A DNA stretch of 64,000 bases from Rotaria macrura. Taxonomy: Eukaryota; Rotifera; Eurotatoria; Philodinida; Philodinidae. The notes beneath the pieces are model-generated. The model was not told the DNA's origin, searched no databases, and saw only the letters and a list, made by a program, of their open reading frames with translations. The stretch lies in assembly GCA_900239685.1 (NCBI GenBank), contig OENT01000277.1, positions 62,001 through 126,000 of the forward strand, read 5' to 3'. Shown here piece by piece: positions 37,779 to 48,833 of this stretch. Positions within the stretch are counted from its first letter, which is position 1. Each line of letters opens with the position of its first letter. Made by a program: the position numbers and the translations under genes.

Positions 37779-40200
37779 ATATTGATTTATTTCACTAACA
37801 TTGATTTTGAACGAAGTCTAAACTTCATTTCCACTAAGTTATTTTTTGTAAAAGTAGGGGCTGGTATGATTGTTCTAATGAACTGCACTGACACCACACT
37901 ACCCGAAGATGTAATTATGTTAGCTAGATTTTGTCAGTGTAAATTACTGTAGCCATCTAAGCATAGCTAAACTGTTAGATATTTTCAGATATTGCTCACT
38001 ACTGTACATACATAGGAATACAAAATAATAAGGAAAGAAAGAAAAAGTTATTTCTCAGAGTGTAGCTCTCGTCGTTTTTCCATAGTCGAAATCGAGAAGA
38101 GAAACCTAAAGATTGGATAGATAATAGTTTAATACGTAGTTTGTTTGTATTTCAGGAATACAAGGGCTATTTAAAAAGTCGATATACTTACAAATAATGA
38201 TTGATAATAACAAAAACGATTTTGTTGATCGATTGATAGTACTCATTCGAATCTATGTTGGTTATAGCCAGAGCGACTTTGATAATTGGAAGTCTCGTTT
38301 GCCACATACTTATTTATTAGTGAATGAAGATTGAAATGAACTATTTTTTTATTACTAATGACTTAGCGAGAAAAACTTCAAGCCGTTAAACATCAAATGT
38401 GTAGGTTTACAGAGAAATTTCTTAAAGTTGAACTCGTTCGAAACTAATGACCATTGCTTATAACATCAAAAAAACCTGACTGCGTGTGTAGAAGTTTTGG
38501 TTTATTTTGTCTACGAATATAAATTTCTTTTGCCTCCTTCAATCGAAAATACTGATTAGTAGTTAGTTTTCTATCTTAGGAATACTAATTTAAATGAACA
38601 ATTTATCTGTTGACTTTACTCATTGTTCGCTGAGCACATGATTGGTATTTTAAAGTATAATTTGTGAAAACTACTATAGAGTGAGTATCATTCAATAATT
38701 AAACGAAGTGTACAGAATAAGTGGAATGCAGTGATGTTAAAAACTTTGAGAACTCGCAAATTTCTCTCACACAGTATATAAATCAGTTCATGTGGTACGT
38801 TTTTAATACTATCACAATACTATCCTTCCGGTTGAAATCTAACGGTATCAGAAAAATTCTGTCATATATCACATAGTTGTCTACGACAACTTTGTATTCG
38901 CACCACTCTTGCGAATAGGTTGAATGCCAATGGTAGCCATTCTCCAAAGTACACGCTTCAGTTGTGAGTCATGTTGAATTTTTTTTGTCAGAAAATAAAT
39001 GAAAATATTTTCCTAGACTACTGTCTTCTTGCCATGGCATAAATGTACCTTAACCGACTCTTTGAGTTGTTAAAGATCACGTTGAGTGGGGGACCGTATG
39101 GGTGTGAACACCGAAGGTTTAGAGATTACCTCACACCCAGAGTCTCGAATAGCCCGAGAAGAAAAGTAATTTCGAGCATATATTCAAGGAATCTATCATG
39201 TAGAAATATTATATTAAAGCAGATCTTTTGTATAGAAAAGGCTGCATTTCTTATTGTGACTTGAAAACAGTTTTTCTTATGAAAAGACAGGCAATGAGGA
39301 AGGAACATAAATTCGTCCTCATATCTCCGAAAGTTCTTGATTTACAGTATAAAGAAAACGATTATCACCGACAACTGTGCTCTTTCCTTCTTTTTCAATA
39401 AGTAAATTATTCAGGTAAGATGTAGGGAAGAAATCAATTTTACAAAAGACATTTGTATAGCTTCACCTTAAACAAAATTATGAGAGAACTAGTCACCGTT
39501 TAAAAGTTTACCGAGTGATTTACGAAATAGATCTTACTCTTATAATCCCTTTGAAGTATACAGGTTAGTAGTTTTCGATCTGCCAGGTTTTGAACACTGC
39601 TGAACATTATATGTGAGATTTTTAAAATAGAATCGTGTCAAAGAACTTAGGGATGTGGGTCCTTACTTTATAGTCTAACACCAACATATGTATATTCTCA
39701 CTCACAACTACACATATACCCTCGAGCACATTACACATTTACTGAGAAATCTTATCAGATCAATCGCTATATGCTTAGAACCTTTTTGATAAGTCCTCTT
39801 AAACCTGAAAAAACAAATCTTGATAGCTGCTATATAGTGGTGCTATCAACTTTTCTATGGTGATTACTTCAAAAAGTTAGAATCAACCATTATTGGTCTC
39901 ATAGCTCCTCAATTTATGAAGGTCAAAGCAATGACTTTTCAAGAACAGATTTCTTCCATTTCAATTCCTAAGTTTCTTAGTGTACATCATCATACATAAT
40001 AACATTATTATGCAGACTGTCTTTTTAATTTTATGAATAATGAAAATATAGGGTAACTGGAAATCAATTCTTACTCTTTACTCCTTGAATACTCATCATT
40101 CAATCGAGGTTTAAGCGAGTTGTGGTGAGAAGCGTTACGTGTTTATAATCGTGATGTAACCAGGGGTGGCCCAGGTAGGACTTAGCCTCATCACCGAGAG
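37779..40200. other. Intergenic; one small hairpin, otherwise nothing recognised
   Basis: About 2.4 kb, AT-rich, without a credible gene. A hairpin at 39100-39138 pairs GGGTGTGA with TCACACCC across a 23-nt loop that itself holds GGT/ACC pairing. Confidence 0.5.
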
Positions 40201-41652
40201 CCCAGGTCGTTCGTTCCGGAGACCGGATCCGGCCTGAACCCGCAGGAAACGGGATATTTTCCGGCTTCTTCCTGCCGGTTCCGGTGTGTTTCCGGCCGGA
40301 AAAACCAGCGGAACATGGAAGCAGTATTCCGGCCGGAATTATCCGTACCCGGAACGTGGATATTCGGGAGGCTACCGGAAACCGGAAATTTCAAGGAAAT
40401 ACCTCGGATCAGCCAGGAACCTACCGGAACTATGACAAGTTCCGCCAAGATCCAACCGGAAAATACAATAATCCGGTAAAGAAGCATCGGAAAAGAGTCG
40501 GAATCCACCCTATTCCGACCAAATTATTTCTGCTTTGGAAATCAGGCCTCCGCTTGAAAAACAATTACATCGAATATTAAATTCTCATTTATATCATTCG
40601 TTGATATCCAAACCATCATTTTACAAAAAAAGACCTTTAAAGGTCGTTTTTTGGGATTTTTTTTCTAAATCCTTCATTTTAAGGATTTTTTCAGATTTCT
40701 TTCGTGGAATCGGTAGAGAATCAAATTCTAAGGCTTTCCAGCGAAAAAAATTCTCATTTATATCATTCGTTGATATCCAAATCATCATTTTACGAAAAAG
40801 GACTTTTAAAGGTCCTTTTTGGGATTTTTTTTCTAATTCCTTTAATTTAAGGACGATGTTCATGATCTGGATAGTTTACCGTATTTTGATGGGGGTCGCT
40901 TGAAAATTTGAGACGTGTTACTTATTGTGTTATTGGTTTCAGTGCATTAATTTGCATTCGAAATTTTTCGATGAAAATTTGAAATGATAGGTCCTTAGGA
41001 GACTTTATTAGAGTCACTTACCTTGATTGAAGACTCAGTAAAGTCTCAAATCGCTGGTGTTTAACATGTGTGCTGTCCTACACATAGCGTTTTCGGTTTG
41101 CAAAAGTCTAAAAATCTGATTTTTAGGTCTTCCGACCAAAAATTCCCAATTTTGCGACAAAAACATTTTCGGAGATAAACTTATAGTGTTTGACTTGAAG
41201 TTTATTCGTTCCCAGTGAATATTCTAGTGATGCCCGAGGCTTTTAAAAAAGAAGGCAAAAGCTGGCTTCCAAATACGGAAAGCTTTGCTTAGGAAGTCAG
41301 AGTATTTAGCGCTGTTTGGGAAACGACCTGATGAATATTCGTGAGCTTAGCGGAAACAGTCAGATCTGGGACGTGTCCTGTCCCGATGGGAAAATTGTTT
41401 TATCCGTTAGCGGTATCCGTTCCAGAAATAGTCAGATCTTTACCGTATGCGGTCCGGGCTTGGAAACGGTATTTTCCGTCGACGGAACCTGTGTAGGAAA
41501 CGGGAACTGTATCCGTGGATACGTTAAGCTACCCGGAACTGGTGGGAAGTACGCTGGAACCGGAAGCCGGAACCAATTTCGGAAACCCCCTTCCGGAAAT
41601 CGTGGGAATACAACTGGATCCGACTGGTTCCCACCGTACGTCTTCGACCTGG
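40201..41652. mobile_element. TTCCGGCCGGAA-word element with two arms around a 0.8-kb core
   Basis: The left arm (40201-about 40515) begins CCCAGGTCG and the right arm (about 41320-41652) ends CGACCTGG, an inverted match. Both arms are GC-rich, contrasting with the AT-rich surroundings, and are dense in TTCCGG, CCGGAA and GGAACCG words. The core carries an unrelated AT-rich stretch with a direct repeat. It could be one element with a core, or one element split by a later insertion. The open frames of about 100-125 codons here follow the repeat words and are not taken as genes. Confidence 0.65.
40581..40854. repeat. Tandem direct repeat, about 105 bp, period 169 bp
   Basis: ATTCTCATTTATATCATTCG begins copies at 40581 and 40750. 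Each continues through CATCATTTTAC, an AAAGG...CCTTT-type palindrome (GACCTTTAAAGGTC and its variant) and GGGATTTTTTTTCTAA. The copies differ at a few positions only. Confidence 0.85.
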
Positions 41653-41770
41653 TTGTTTTAAAATTTCCTGACTATATGATGACTTTCGCGATCTAAACGA
41701 TCTAGATGACTTTGAATTCAAAAAAATCATAAAAGTCAGTTGTTTCCCACTTGACTACACAACAAGATTA

Positions 41771-42240
41771 ATACCCACAGCCACACCCATGGCAAAAAAA
41801 ACGTTACTTTTAAATGCTGCAGCACGCGTTAATGCTGGCCGGTTTAACGCGTTTCGTAGCTTCTAAACCGGTTAAAAACGCTGCGAGATGATAAAATTTT
41901 CGTTTTCATTCGGAAATTCTGCTTCCGAAACGCGTTTTGAGTAAGTGGAAAAAGGGTTTTAAACGCTTCTCTTCATGGGAAACGCGTTAGATCGGCCAGC
42001 ATTAACGCGTTTCGCAGTGAATATGTCCTTGTTTTTTTTGCCATGGGCAGGCACGCGCACACACAAGTCACACCCACATTGACAACAACATCCACATCCA
42101 CACCTACATTTACACCTACGCAAAGATCCAAACTCACATCCGCAACACGACAGCCACTCCCACTCCCAACCAACCTCCACACTTAAAATGCGACAGCCAC
42201 TCTCACCCTCATCCATACATACTCTCACCCAAACTCAGGT
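41771..42240. repeat. C-rich minisatellite resembling degenerate CCCACA (TGTGGG) telomeric repeats
   Basis: The plus strand shows irregular CCACACC, CACACCCACA, CACATCCACA and CTCACCC units, resuming after a MITE-like insert (41786-42048). Bdelloid telomeres are, as far as I recall, TGTGGG-type, so this may be an interstitial, decayed telomere-like tract. The G-rich strand here is the minus strand, opposite to the tract at 48.8 kb. Confidence 0.6.
41786..42048. mobile_element. AACGCGTT-word MITE with CCCATGGCAAAAAAAAC ends
   Basis: About 262 bp bounded by CCCATGGCAAAAAAAACG and its complement (TTGTTTTTTTTGCCATGGG). Subterminal inverted blocks match as well: ACGCGTTAATGCTGGCCGG on the left and GGCCAGCATTAACGCG on the right. 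ACGCGTT and AAACGCG words recur internally. It interrupts the C-rich minisatellite. Non-coding and presumably non-autonomous. Confidence 0.85.
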
Positions 42241-42644
42241 AAATCCACACTCCACCCATTTGGGTTTGTGTTCTAGTCGGATGCTGTTGTGGTGCTTCAA
42301 AATATCTATTGAACAAAGCGAAAATCAACCCGATTAGTCATCAAACTGATAGATAACTAAGCTGATTTTCTTAAACAGCCAGATTTTATGTGGATGTGAC
42401 ATTCATTGACTATTTCAATCAACTTGGATATAGGATCGACGAGTGCTGTATGCTTAATTCTGTTAGCAACCAGTATCACACACTTCGTTTCAGAGTTCGA
42501 CTTAAAAGTAATCAAGTGTCTTGCGGCGGCTGATTTCACTAGTTAACGACTCCTGTTCTCTGTTTGAATGGTTTATTTTTGCAAATTCTTGTTTTAGTAG
42601 GACTGTTTGTTACAAGTTCTATTATTCAAAAGAAAATGGCTAAA
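42241..42644. other. Spacer between minisatellite and GNAT gene
   Basis: About 400 bp with no recognised feature; presumably the 3' flank of the minus-strand GNAT gene. Confidence 0.5.
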
Positions 42645-43313
42645 TCACTCGGATGAAAATCCATGTTTCTCTGTGTTTAGCTTTAGCAAATATTGGTGAT
42701 ATAGCTGAAGACTTTGCTCTGAAAAATTTGGATTTCTCCAATGAATAACTAGCTGAGAACCATAAGTACCATTCGGATATCGGATTCTACCAACCACAGC
42801 ATTGTGAAGCTCAAAGTCCAATTTTTTGTACATTTCCAGAGGAGTGAAGTTAGAATCGTGTGGAAGAATCTCAGCAACGCGGATTTGGTGCATCGATTTC
42901 TTGATTTCATCAAGAACAGCCTTGAGTAGGTAGTAGCCATACCGTTGACGATGTTGCTGTGGCTCGATAATCAACGTGCCGTTTGTGAGAACATGTGCCT
43001 GAGAACGAAACTGGGACGTATAGGATTTGCAGTAGCCAACTACACTTTTGCCTTCGCGCATTAAGAGAGCTATACCACGTTCGCAAGCACTGTTGAGTGT
43101 TGATTCAACAAATGATAGACTGAGTTCATCCACTTGCTGGGTGAGATTGTTTGGATGGGCAATAGCGACCCTCTTGTAGAGTTCGAATATTTCGTGTGCA
43201 TCATCAAACGTGGCACGTTGAATATCCGGGATCTTTGCAATGAACCAACGTACATTTAAGAATCGTCGAGAATTGGTCCCAATGAACAAAGATTTCAAAG
43301 CGATTGTTTGCAT
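42645..43313 (-). CDS. GNAT-family N-acetyltransferase, intronless, possible horizontal acquisition
   Basis: Single-exon gene of 222 residues starting MQTIALK (an upstream in-frame Met at 43349 is possible). A tttttaag acceptor lies 13 nt before the ATG. The GNAT fold is visible from about residue 35: IQRATFDDAHEIFELYKRVA (helix 1), GIALLMREGKSVVGYC (beta 2-4), TLIIEPQQHRQRYGYYLLKAVLDE (motif A, the acetyl-CoA loop in R/Q-x-x-G-x-G/A form as HRQRYGYY) and EMYKKLDFELHN (motif B). The opening line and lack of introns look bacterial, unlike the intron-rich neighbours. The substrate cannot be predicted. It sits among transposons and telomere-like tracts, where bdelloids are known to accumulate foreign genes. 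Horizontal origin is inference. Confidence 0.7.
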   Translation of the reverse strand: MQTIALKSLFIGTNSRRFLNVRWFIAKIPDIQRATFDDAHEIFELYKRVAIAHPNNLTQQVDELSLSFVESTLNSACERGIALLMREGKSVVGYCKSYTSQFRSQAHVLTNGTLIIEPQQHRQRYGYYLLKAVLDEIKKSMHQIRVAEILPHDSNFTPLEMYKKLDFELHNAVVGRIRYPNGTYGSQLVIHWRNPNFSEQSLQLYHQYLLKLNTEKHGFSSE

Positions 43314-43349
43314 TCCTTTTTGGTCACTTAAAAAGAAAGAAAAGCTCAA

Positions 43350-44040
43350 TTAAGTCGTAGGATATCAATGCCTCTTCGGTTTCCAAAACAATATTCACAT
43401 TCTTCCTTGTTCCTACACTTAATTTCATAAAAGGAAACTTGAATATGCATACGTTGGTGCGAACTATAGTTGAGAAAACCAACACCATCACTTTAAAAAA
43501 CAGAGAACTAACACAAAACATAGTCTATTCATTTCCTCCGATGCATTACTACCGGGACGCCCACAGTTACTAAACAGGTTGCCAACACCGATTCCTCAAT
43601 ACTACAACCCAGCAACCAAAATCATTAGTGATGTTGGTAACAGTTTCCTGTTCGCCCATTTTCGATGGGCCACAGACTTCTGCTCTTAAAAAGTTGATTT
43701 TAAGGATAAAAACCATTGCTTCTATACTCACCTGTCGTCGATTCTCATTGAATCATATTAAGTCTATCATCTATTATATAAAGTACTAAATACCAAAGCA
43801 ATATAGTCCCTTACTCCATTTCGTGATTGCGAATGATATGATGTCGTAAGGCCATTCTTCGGTGCAATAAAAATGAAAAACAGCGATGATGCAATTCCAC
43901 TGTTTCCCAGAATCTCGTGAAGACGTGACCCCCAATATTACATTTTTTTGGAGACAAGGCCTTTTATTATATAATAGTAAATAAAATACAATAAAACGGC
44001 TGGAACAGAAAAAGAAAACAACGAAGAGACGCATGGCTAT
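43350..44040. other. Spacer between GNAT gene and LINE; unassigned
   Basis: No domain-bearing frame. It probably contains the upstream region of the GNAT gene and possibly the 3' UTR of the LINE, whose 3' end I could not place exactly. Confidence 0.4.
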
Positions 44041-44226
44041 TGTCTTTTGTCTCGAGGTTTGGTCATTGGATATTGTTGTGTAAGATGTGATGATAATATG
44101 TTGTTTGTAGTTGTTATGAATATCTCGTTAATGGGTCTTCATTGTATCATCGTCTTTTCATATTATACTGTTGTGTTCGTGATGCTTGGAGAATGTCTTG
44201 TAGTGATCGATGATAAATCATTTCAT

Positions 44227-44512
44227 CCCAGGAGGAAGGTTACGGTCCACTGTAAATTACCGTAACTTCACCGTAAACGGCCGTTTCTACCCGTAATTAC
44301 ACCATAAACGACCGTATTAATACCGTATTCCACCCTAAACCAGGTCCATGATTTACGACCGTATTCTCACCATACTTTCGCCGTATTTGTATCGTATATC
44401 GATCGGATACGGCCGTAGTCGCGTTAAAATACGGTCGTAAATCATGAACCAGGTTTACGGCCGTATACGCTCCGTATTTGACGGTATACGTACCGTATGC
44501 TTTCACCTGGGT
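44227..44512. mobile_element. TACGGCCGTA-word fold-back element, copy 2 (inverted relative to copy 1)
   Basis: The reverse complement of this segment follows 35821-36119 almost base for base, from the ACCCAGGTGAAA end to the GGTTACGG...CTCCTGGG end, with a few substitutions and short indels by eye. It lies inside the 3' part of the LINE, dating its insertion after the LINE's. The LINE frame reads into it from one side. Confidence 0.88.
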
Positions 44513-44519
44513 TTGTTTG

Positions 44520-47155
44520 ATGATGCAGTTAAAGTTGTTCGTTCGAGTAAATTAACTGCATAGTCTTTGATTCTTGGAATGTTCGCGATTCAATGGATAT
44601 AGTCGACGGACGTATAATGTGGTAAACCAAATGCCACTCGAAGTGCTTTGTTTTGGATGATTTGAATACGGTCCCGTATTTTGTTATCAGCAGATAGAAG
44701 AACTGGATAACCATGTATGATGACCGTTCTTATGAGTGACTTGTATAAGTTTATCATGATGTTGTGGTTCGGTTCAATTGCAGCTCGATTAAGAAAACGA
44801 AGTAAACTTAATCGCGCTGCAATTCTTGTTTCGACTTGCTTCATGTGTGTTCTCCAATTTAATCGATAGTCCATTATCATACCTAAATATCTGGTGGAAG
44901 TTGCTGGTTGAATGGTGATGTTTTCAACTTTAACTTGCACCGGATTTTTGTATTTCTTTCGAGGATGAATGCTGAAATGAACTAATTCGGTCTTAATTGG
45001 TTGCAGCTTTAGTTTCCATGCTTTGCACCATTGTTCAAACTCGTTGATTGATTGTTGAAGTCTATCGTTTAAGTTTGTAAGTTGATGCGAAGATGTCCAT
45101 AAAGCTGTATCGTCGGCGAGCAGTCCATGTTCTGTATGTGGTAGTATTCCATTCATCGAGTCAGAAGTATAAATGATGTATAATAATGGAGATAATGGTG
45201 AACCTTGAGGTGTCCCACTACTGAGAGTAAGCAAGCGCGATATCGTGTTGTCTAGTTCAACAGTAGCAGTTCTATTCTCGAGGAACGATATAAGATATTT
45301 GATGATGTAAGTTGGAAGTCGAAGATCATTGAATTTGTAAATCAAACCTTCATGCCAAACCGAGTCAAAAGCAGCTTTGATGTCGAAGAAGATTGCTGCT
45401 GTGTCTTCTTTTTATCGGATGATGCAGTTGACTTTTGATGTAGCGTTCAATACGTACTATATTATACATAGTACTTTTCTTCAGTCGAAATCCGGCTTGA
45501 TGTTGTGGTAAGATGTTTCGCGAGTTCAGTTCGAGCAGCAGACGTTGTTTGATAATACGTTCCAAAAGCTTGCCAAGACAACTTAACAGACTAATTGGAC
45601 GATAACTTGATGACTGCTGCTTGTCCTTGTTCGGTTTCAATAGAAGAATAATGTTAGCCTTTTTCCACATGCTTGGAATGTAACCCACCTCGACGATTGA
45701 ATTGAAGAGCAGAGTTAAATGGTCGATCAGTTGCGACGTGTAATTCTTTAAACATCTGTTATGAATGTTGTCAGGATCTTTCGCCCTGTTTCTAAGTTGT
45801 TTCATATACCATTTAACTTCTTCTGGTGTTATCTTCTTCCATTTACTGTCAGATGTGTTCTACATTCGATTTCTGATGATGTTGACTTGTTTGGACACTT
45901 GATCATGAAATGGCAATGTATTGTTAGGAGCTGCATAGATTTCGCTTTGAAAGAATTCAGCAAAAACATTAGCCTTCTCCTTTTCTGATGTTGCAACAAT
46001 ATTATTGTATTTCATGATCCGAGGAAACGATTGTTTGATTCTTTTTTGATGGAACTTTCTGACCGTTAACCAGACTGATTCAGAATACATCTTCTTTTGA
46101 CATAACGAGGACATAAGCTTCTTGTAATGATCTTTACGATCATTTCGAAGAGAGTTTGTCAAAAGCAATTTTTATTTATAATAAAGTTGTTTGTCTGTCT
46201 CTTGGCTATTCTTTTTCCATCTTCTATAATGTTGATGCTTCATTTTGATTAAGCTTCTTGTAGCTTCACTGATTGTGTAGCTAGAAGTTGCTTGTTTCAA
46301 TTTTGGTATGGCTGCATGTGTAGCTTCTAATAGGCTATTTGTGATGAACATATTATATTCTTCTATCTTCACTATTGTGTTGATTGTCTGTGATTGATTC
46401 CATAGCTGTAGATGATCGTTTAGAATTTTTCTAAATTTGATCCAATTAGCAGCTTTAAAGTTGAAAGAAGTTCGAGGTGATGTTGATTTATGTTCCACGC
46501 CAATTGAAATTTCGAGTGTTAAAGGTTTATGACCGCTTGTTGAACCAATCGTTGGATGTGTTTCAACATTTGAGATGAATGACAGAAGGGGCTGACTGGC
46601 AAGGATCCAATCAATCTTTTCTTCATAATCATTTCTCTCATATGTTGAACTATCGTCTTCAATGCAGTATAAATAACCTTCTTCTAATAAGTCTTGTAAT
46701 TGTCTTCCTTTTGCATTTGTTTTTCGGGAATCCATATGCTGTAATGCAGCATTTAGATCCCTACTATCATAACATTGTTGTTTAACTTGTATAACTTGTG
46801 GAAGACATCACAACACATTCTTGCTTTTGGCGGGATATAAACTGATGCGATAACAATTGATTTGAATAATGATTTTGTTGGAATTTCAATTGCAACAATT
46901 TCATTTTCACCAGTTGTTTCATTAAGAATTTCACTACATTTGATATGATCCTTGACAGCTAATAATACTCCTCCACCCGATTTTCTTACTCTATTATTTC
47001 TGAAAATGTTGTAACCATTCAAGGAGAATGGTCGTTCTCTCTTAAGATTAGCTTCATTCACAGAGATGATATCGTATGTGGAAAATTTGGCAAGAAGTTT
47101 CGTCTTTGTGTTTGACTATTGAAGTGATATTAATGTGACATACAGCAATTTTCAT
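44520..47155 (-). pseudogene. LINE ORF2 (endonuclease and reverse transcriptase), multiply frameshifted
   Basis: The endonuclease part reads from 47155: MKIAVCHINITS, a frameshift near 47097, then VNEANL, SGGGVLLAV, IASVYIPP, another break near 46753, and EEKIDWILAS with TSGHKPL. The reverse transcriptase part shows breaks near 46170, 45862 and 45350-45420. Preserved motifs are SSSYRPISLLSCLGKLLERI, HQAGFR, SGTPQGSPLSPLLY, LLADDTALW (the ADD catalytic pair) and RYLGMIMD. At least five lesions are visible. Confidence 0.85.
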
Positions 47156-47165
47156 TATTGTCTGT

Positions 47166-48491
47166 CTACTTATCTTTATTGTTCGTTGTAGTGGCATCTA
47201 ATGAACTATTTGGTGAACGATTTCTTTTAACTGTTTTCGATGTTGCTTTCTTCTTGTTTGGTGGTTTTTTAATATCATTGTTTGTTGTGGGCTGTTGTGG
47301 TGTTGAATTCGATGTTACAGATGTTGCGGTGTTTTGTGTTGCATGTTGTTGTATGTTAATAACATGAATTTCATTGTCATTGTCTGTCATTGAATCATCG
47401 GATGTATCAGTGGATGCAACATCCATCATACTATCGACAGCTGCAAGGGTCTTCTCTAGCTTGCTGATACGTTGATGAAGAGATTTTATTAATCGATTTG
47501 TTGTTGTTTCAATAATTTTCTCCATTTTCATGGATAGTATATTGACTAATGTATCGATTAAGTTGTTCGATGATGTGTTGAGGCCTTGTTGCGAGTTTGA
47601 TGATAACATCGGGAAATCGACAAGACTGTTGATGTTGTACGGTGTTGCTGTTGGTTGTGATGAAGAAGTGCTGTATTGTTGGACGGCCCTTAACATACGT
47701 TGTTCCTGCTCCTTGTAAATGGGGCATTCATTTGACGTTGCTAAGTGGCTTCATTTGCGATTGCAACACTTCCATGTATCGGCTGCACCACTGCATTTGT
47801 CGACCTGATGATTGTCGCCACATCTTGCGCATGTTTGCTGTTTTGTCTTGCAGTACTTCGCTACGTGGTTGTATTTAAGGCACATGTAGCACTGTACTGG
47901 CTTTGAATTATGTTTGGCTGCTTCAGCCAAAAAGTGCATTAAATCGACCAGCAGCCCTGTTTGGACAAACGTGTTTCGATTTTGTGCATCAGTGAATGTT
48001 ACTTTTGCTGTTTGAGTCGGTGTGTTTCGCTCTTTATGTTTTAATCGAATAACATCTGTAACATCGAGACCAACGTCTTTTAATGCTACCGTTATTCGAT
48101 CTCCTGGTATTTCTAGATCGACTCGCTTAACAAAGGCTATTTTGTCGGTATCCTTTATTCTTTGAATAGAACGAGGTACATACAATTTCGCCGATTTCTG
48201 ACCATTTGTTGCAAGAATTACTGTAAACTCGTTTAATAGGCGATTAAACGAGCTTACGTCGCTTGCGTATAGTGTGAAAATTCCTGTGCGACTTAGTTGG
48301 ATGTCATTAACACGAATGTCTTTTAAGTGTTTCTTGATGAGGTCGCTTACCTGCATCTTGGTCAGTTTTGCTCCCTCTAAGATGAGGGGGGCTATAGGTG
48401 ATTTTGTTTGGCTGATATTGTTAGCCAATGGTGTTTTCTTTTGACTTGAACCGGTTAAGTTTTGACCTGGATTTTTTCCATTTTTTTCCAT
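47166..48491 (-). pseudogene. LINE ORF1 (Gag-like, CCHC zinc knuckles), one nonsense codon
   Basis: About 441 codons. The N-terminal half carries an RRM-like or Gag-like region (KMQVSDLIKKHLKDI, TAKVTFTDAQNRNTF). Zinc knuckles follow: CYMCLKYNHVAKYC, CARCGDNHQVDKC and a third C-x2-C motif interrupted by an in-frame TGA at 47751-47753. The frame then stays open through a Ser/Thr/Asn-rich C-terminus to 47166. The protein binds RNA in the family. Only this one stop separates the two halves. Confidence 0.8.
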
Positions 48492-48833
48492 ATTAACCGT
48501 CTTCTTCTAGCTTGCACCACCTCCTTTTTTTGGAGGCATTTTCCACCAAAAATACCAGATCTTTTTTCAGAAAAAAATGCTGGAAACGATGAGACGAAGA
48601 CTTTTTGCGAAAAAACCAGGAGACTTAACGATGGATTAACGACGAAAAACTTCGACGAAAATTTCGAAAAATCAAACGAGAATAAACTAGTGAGCGAATA
48701 GAAAATGCGACCGATCACTAGCTTGTTAGCGAGAGGAATGCCAATATTACATGAAACAGTTACATGCCACATACATAAACACACTCAAGCCCTTGAATTA
48801 AAACAAAGATAGGCTATTAGTGCCGCCTGGGTG

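Larger units (their letters stand above)
44040..48790 (-). mobile_element. Decayed non-LTR retrotransposon (LINE; Jockey- or L1-like)
   Basis: Order on the minus strand: about 300 bp of non-coding leader, ORF1 with zinc knuckles, an 11-bp gap, ORF2 with endonuclease then reverse transcriptase. Near the 3' end it is interrupted by the TACGGCCGTA element (44227-44512); the reading frame appears to resume for about 25 codons beyond. No long terminal repeats were seen. Several frameshifts and stops make this copy inactive. Clade assignment is tentative. Confidence 0.85.

Noticed and set aside
40284..41696. Open frames of about 100-126 codons in the TTCCGG-word element
   Set aside because: They exist because the repeat words contain few stop codons. 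Both strands are open at once and the peptide repeats mirror the words.
47158..47878. Plus-strand frames opposite LINE ORF1
   Set aside because: Antisense to a recognised Gag-like frame with zinc knuckles, and carrying no domain.
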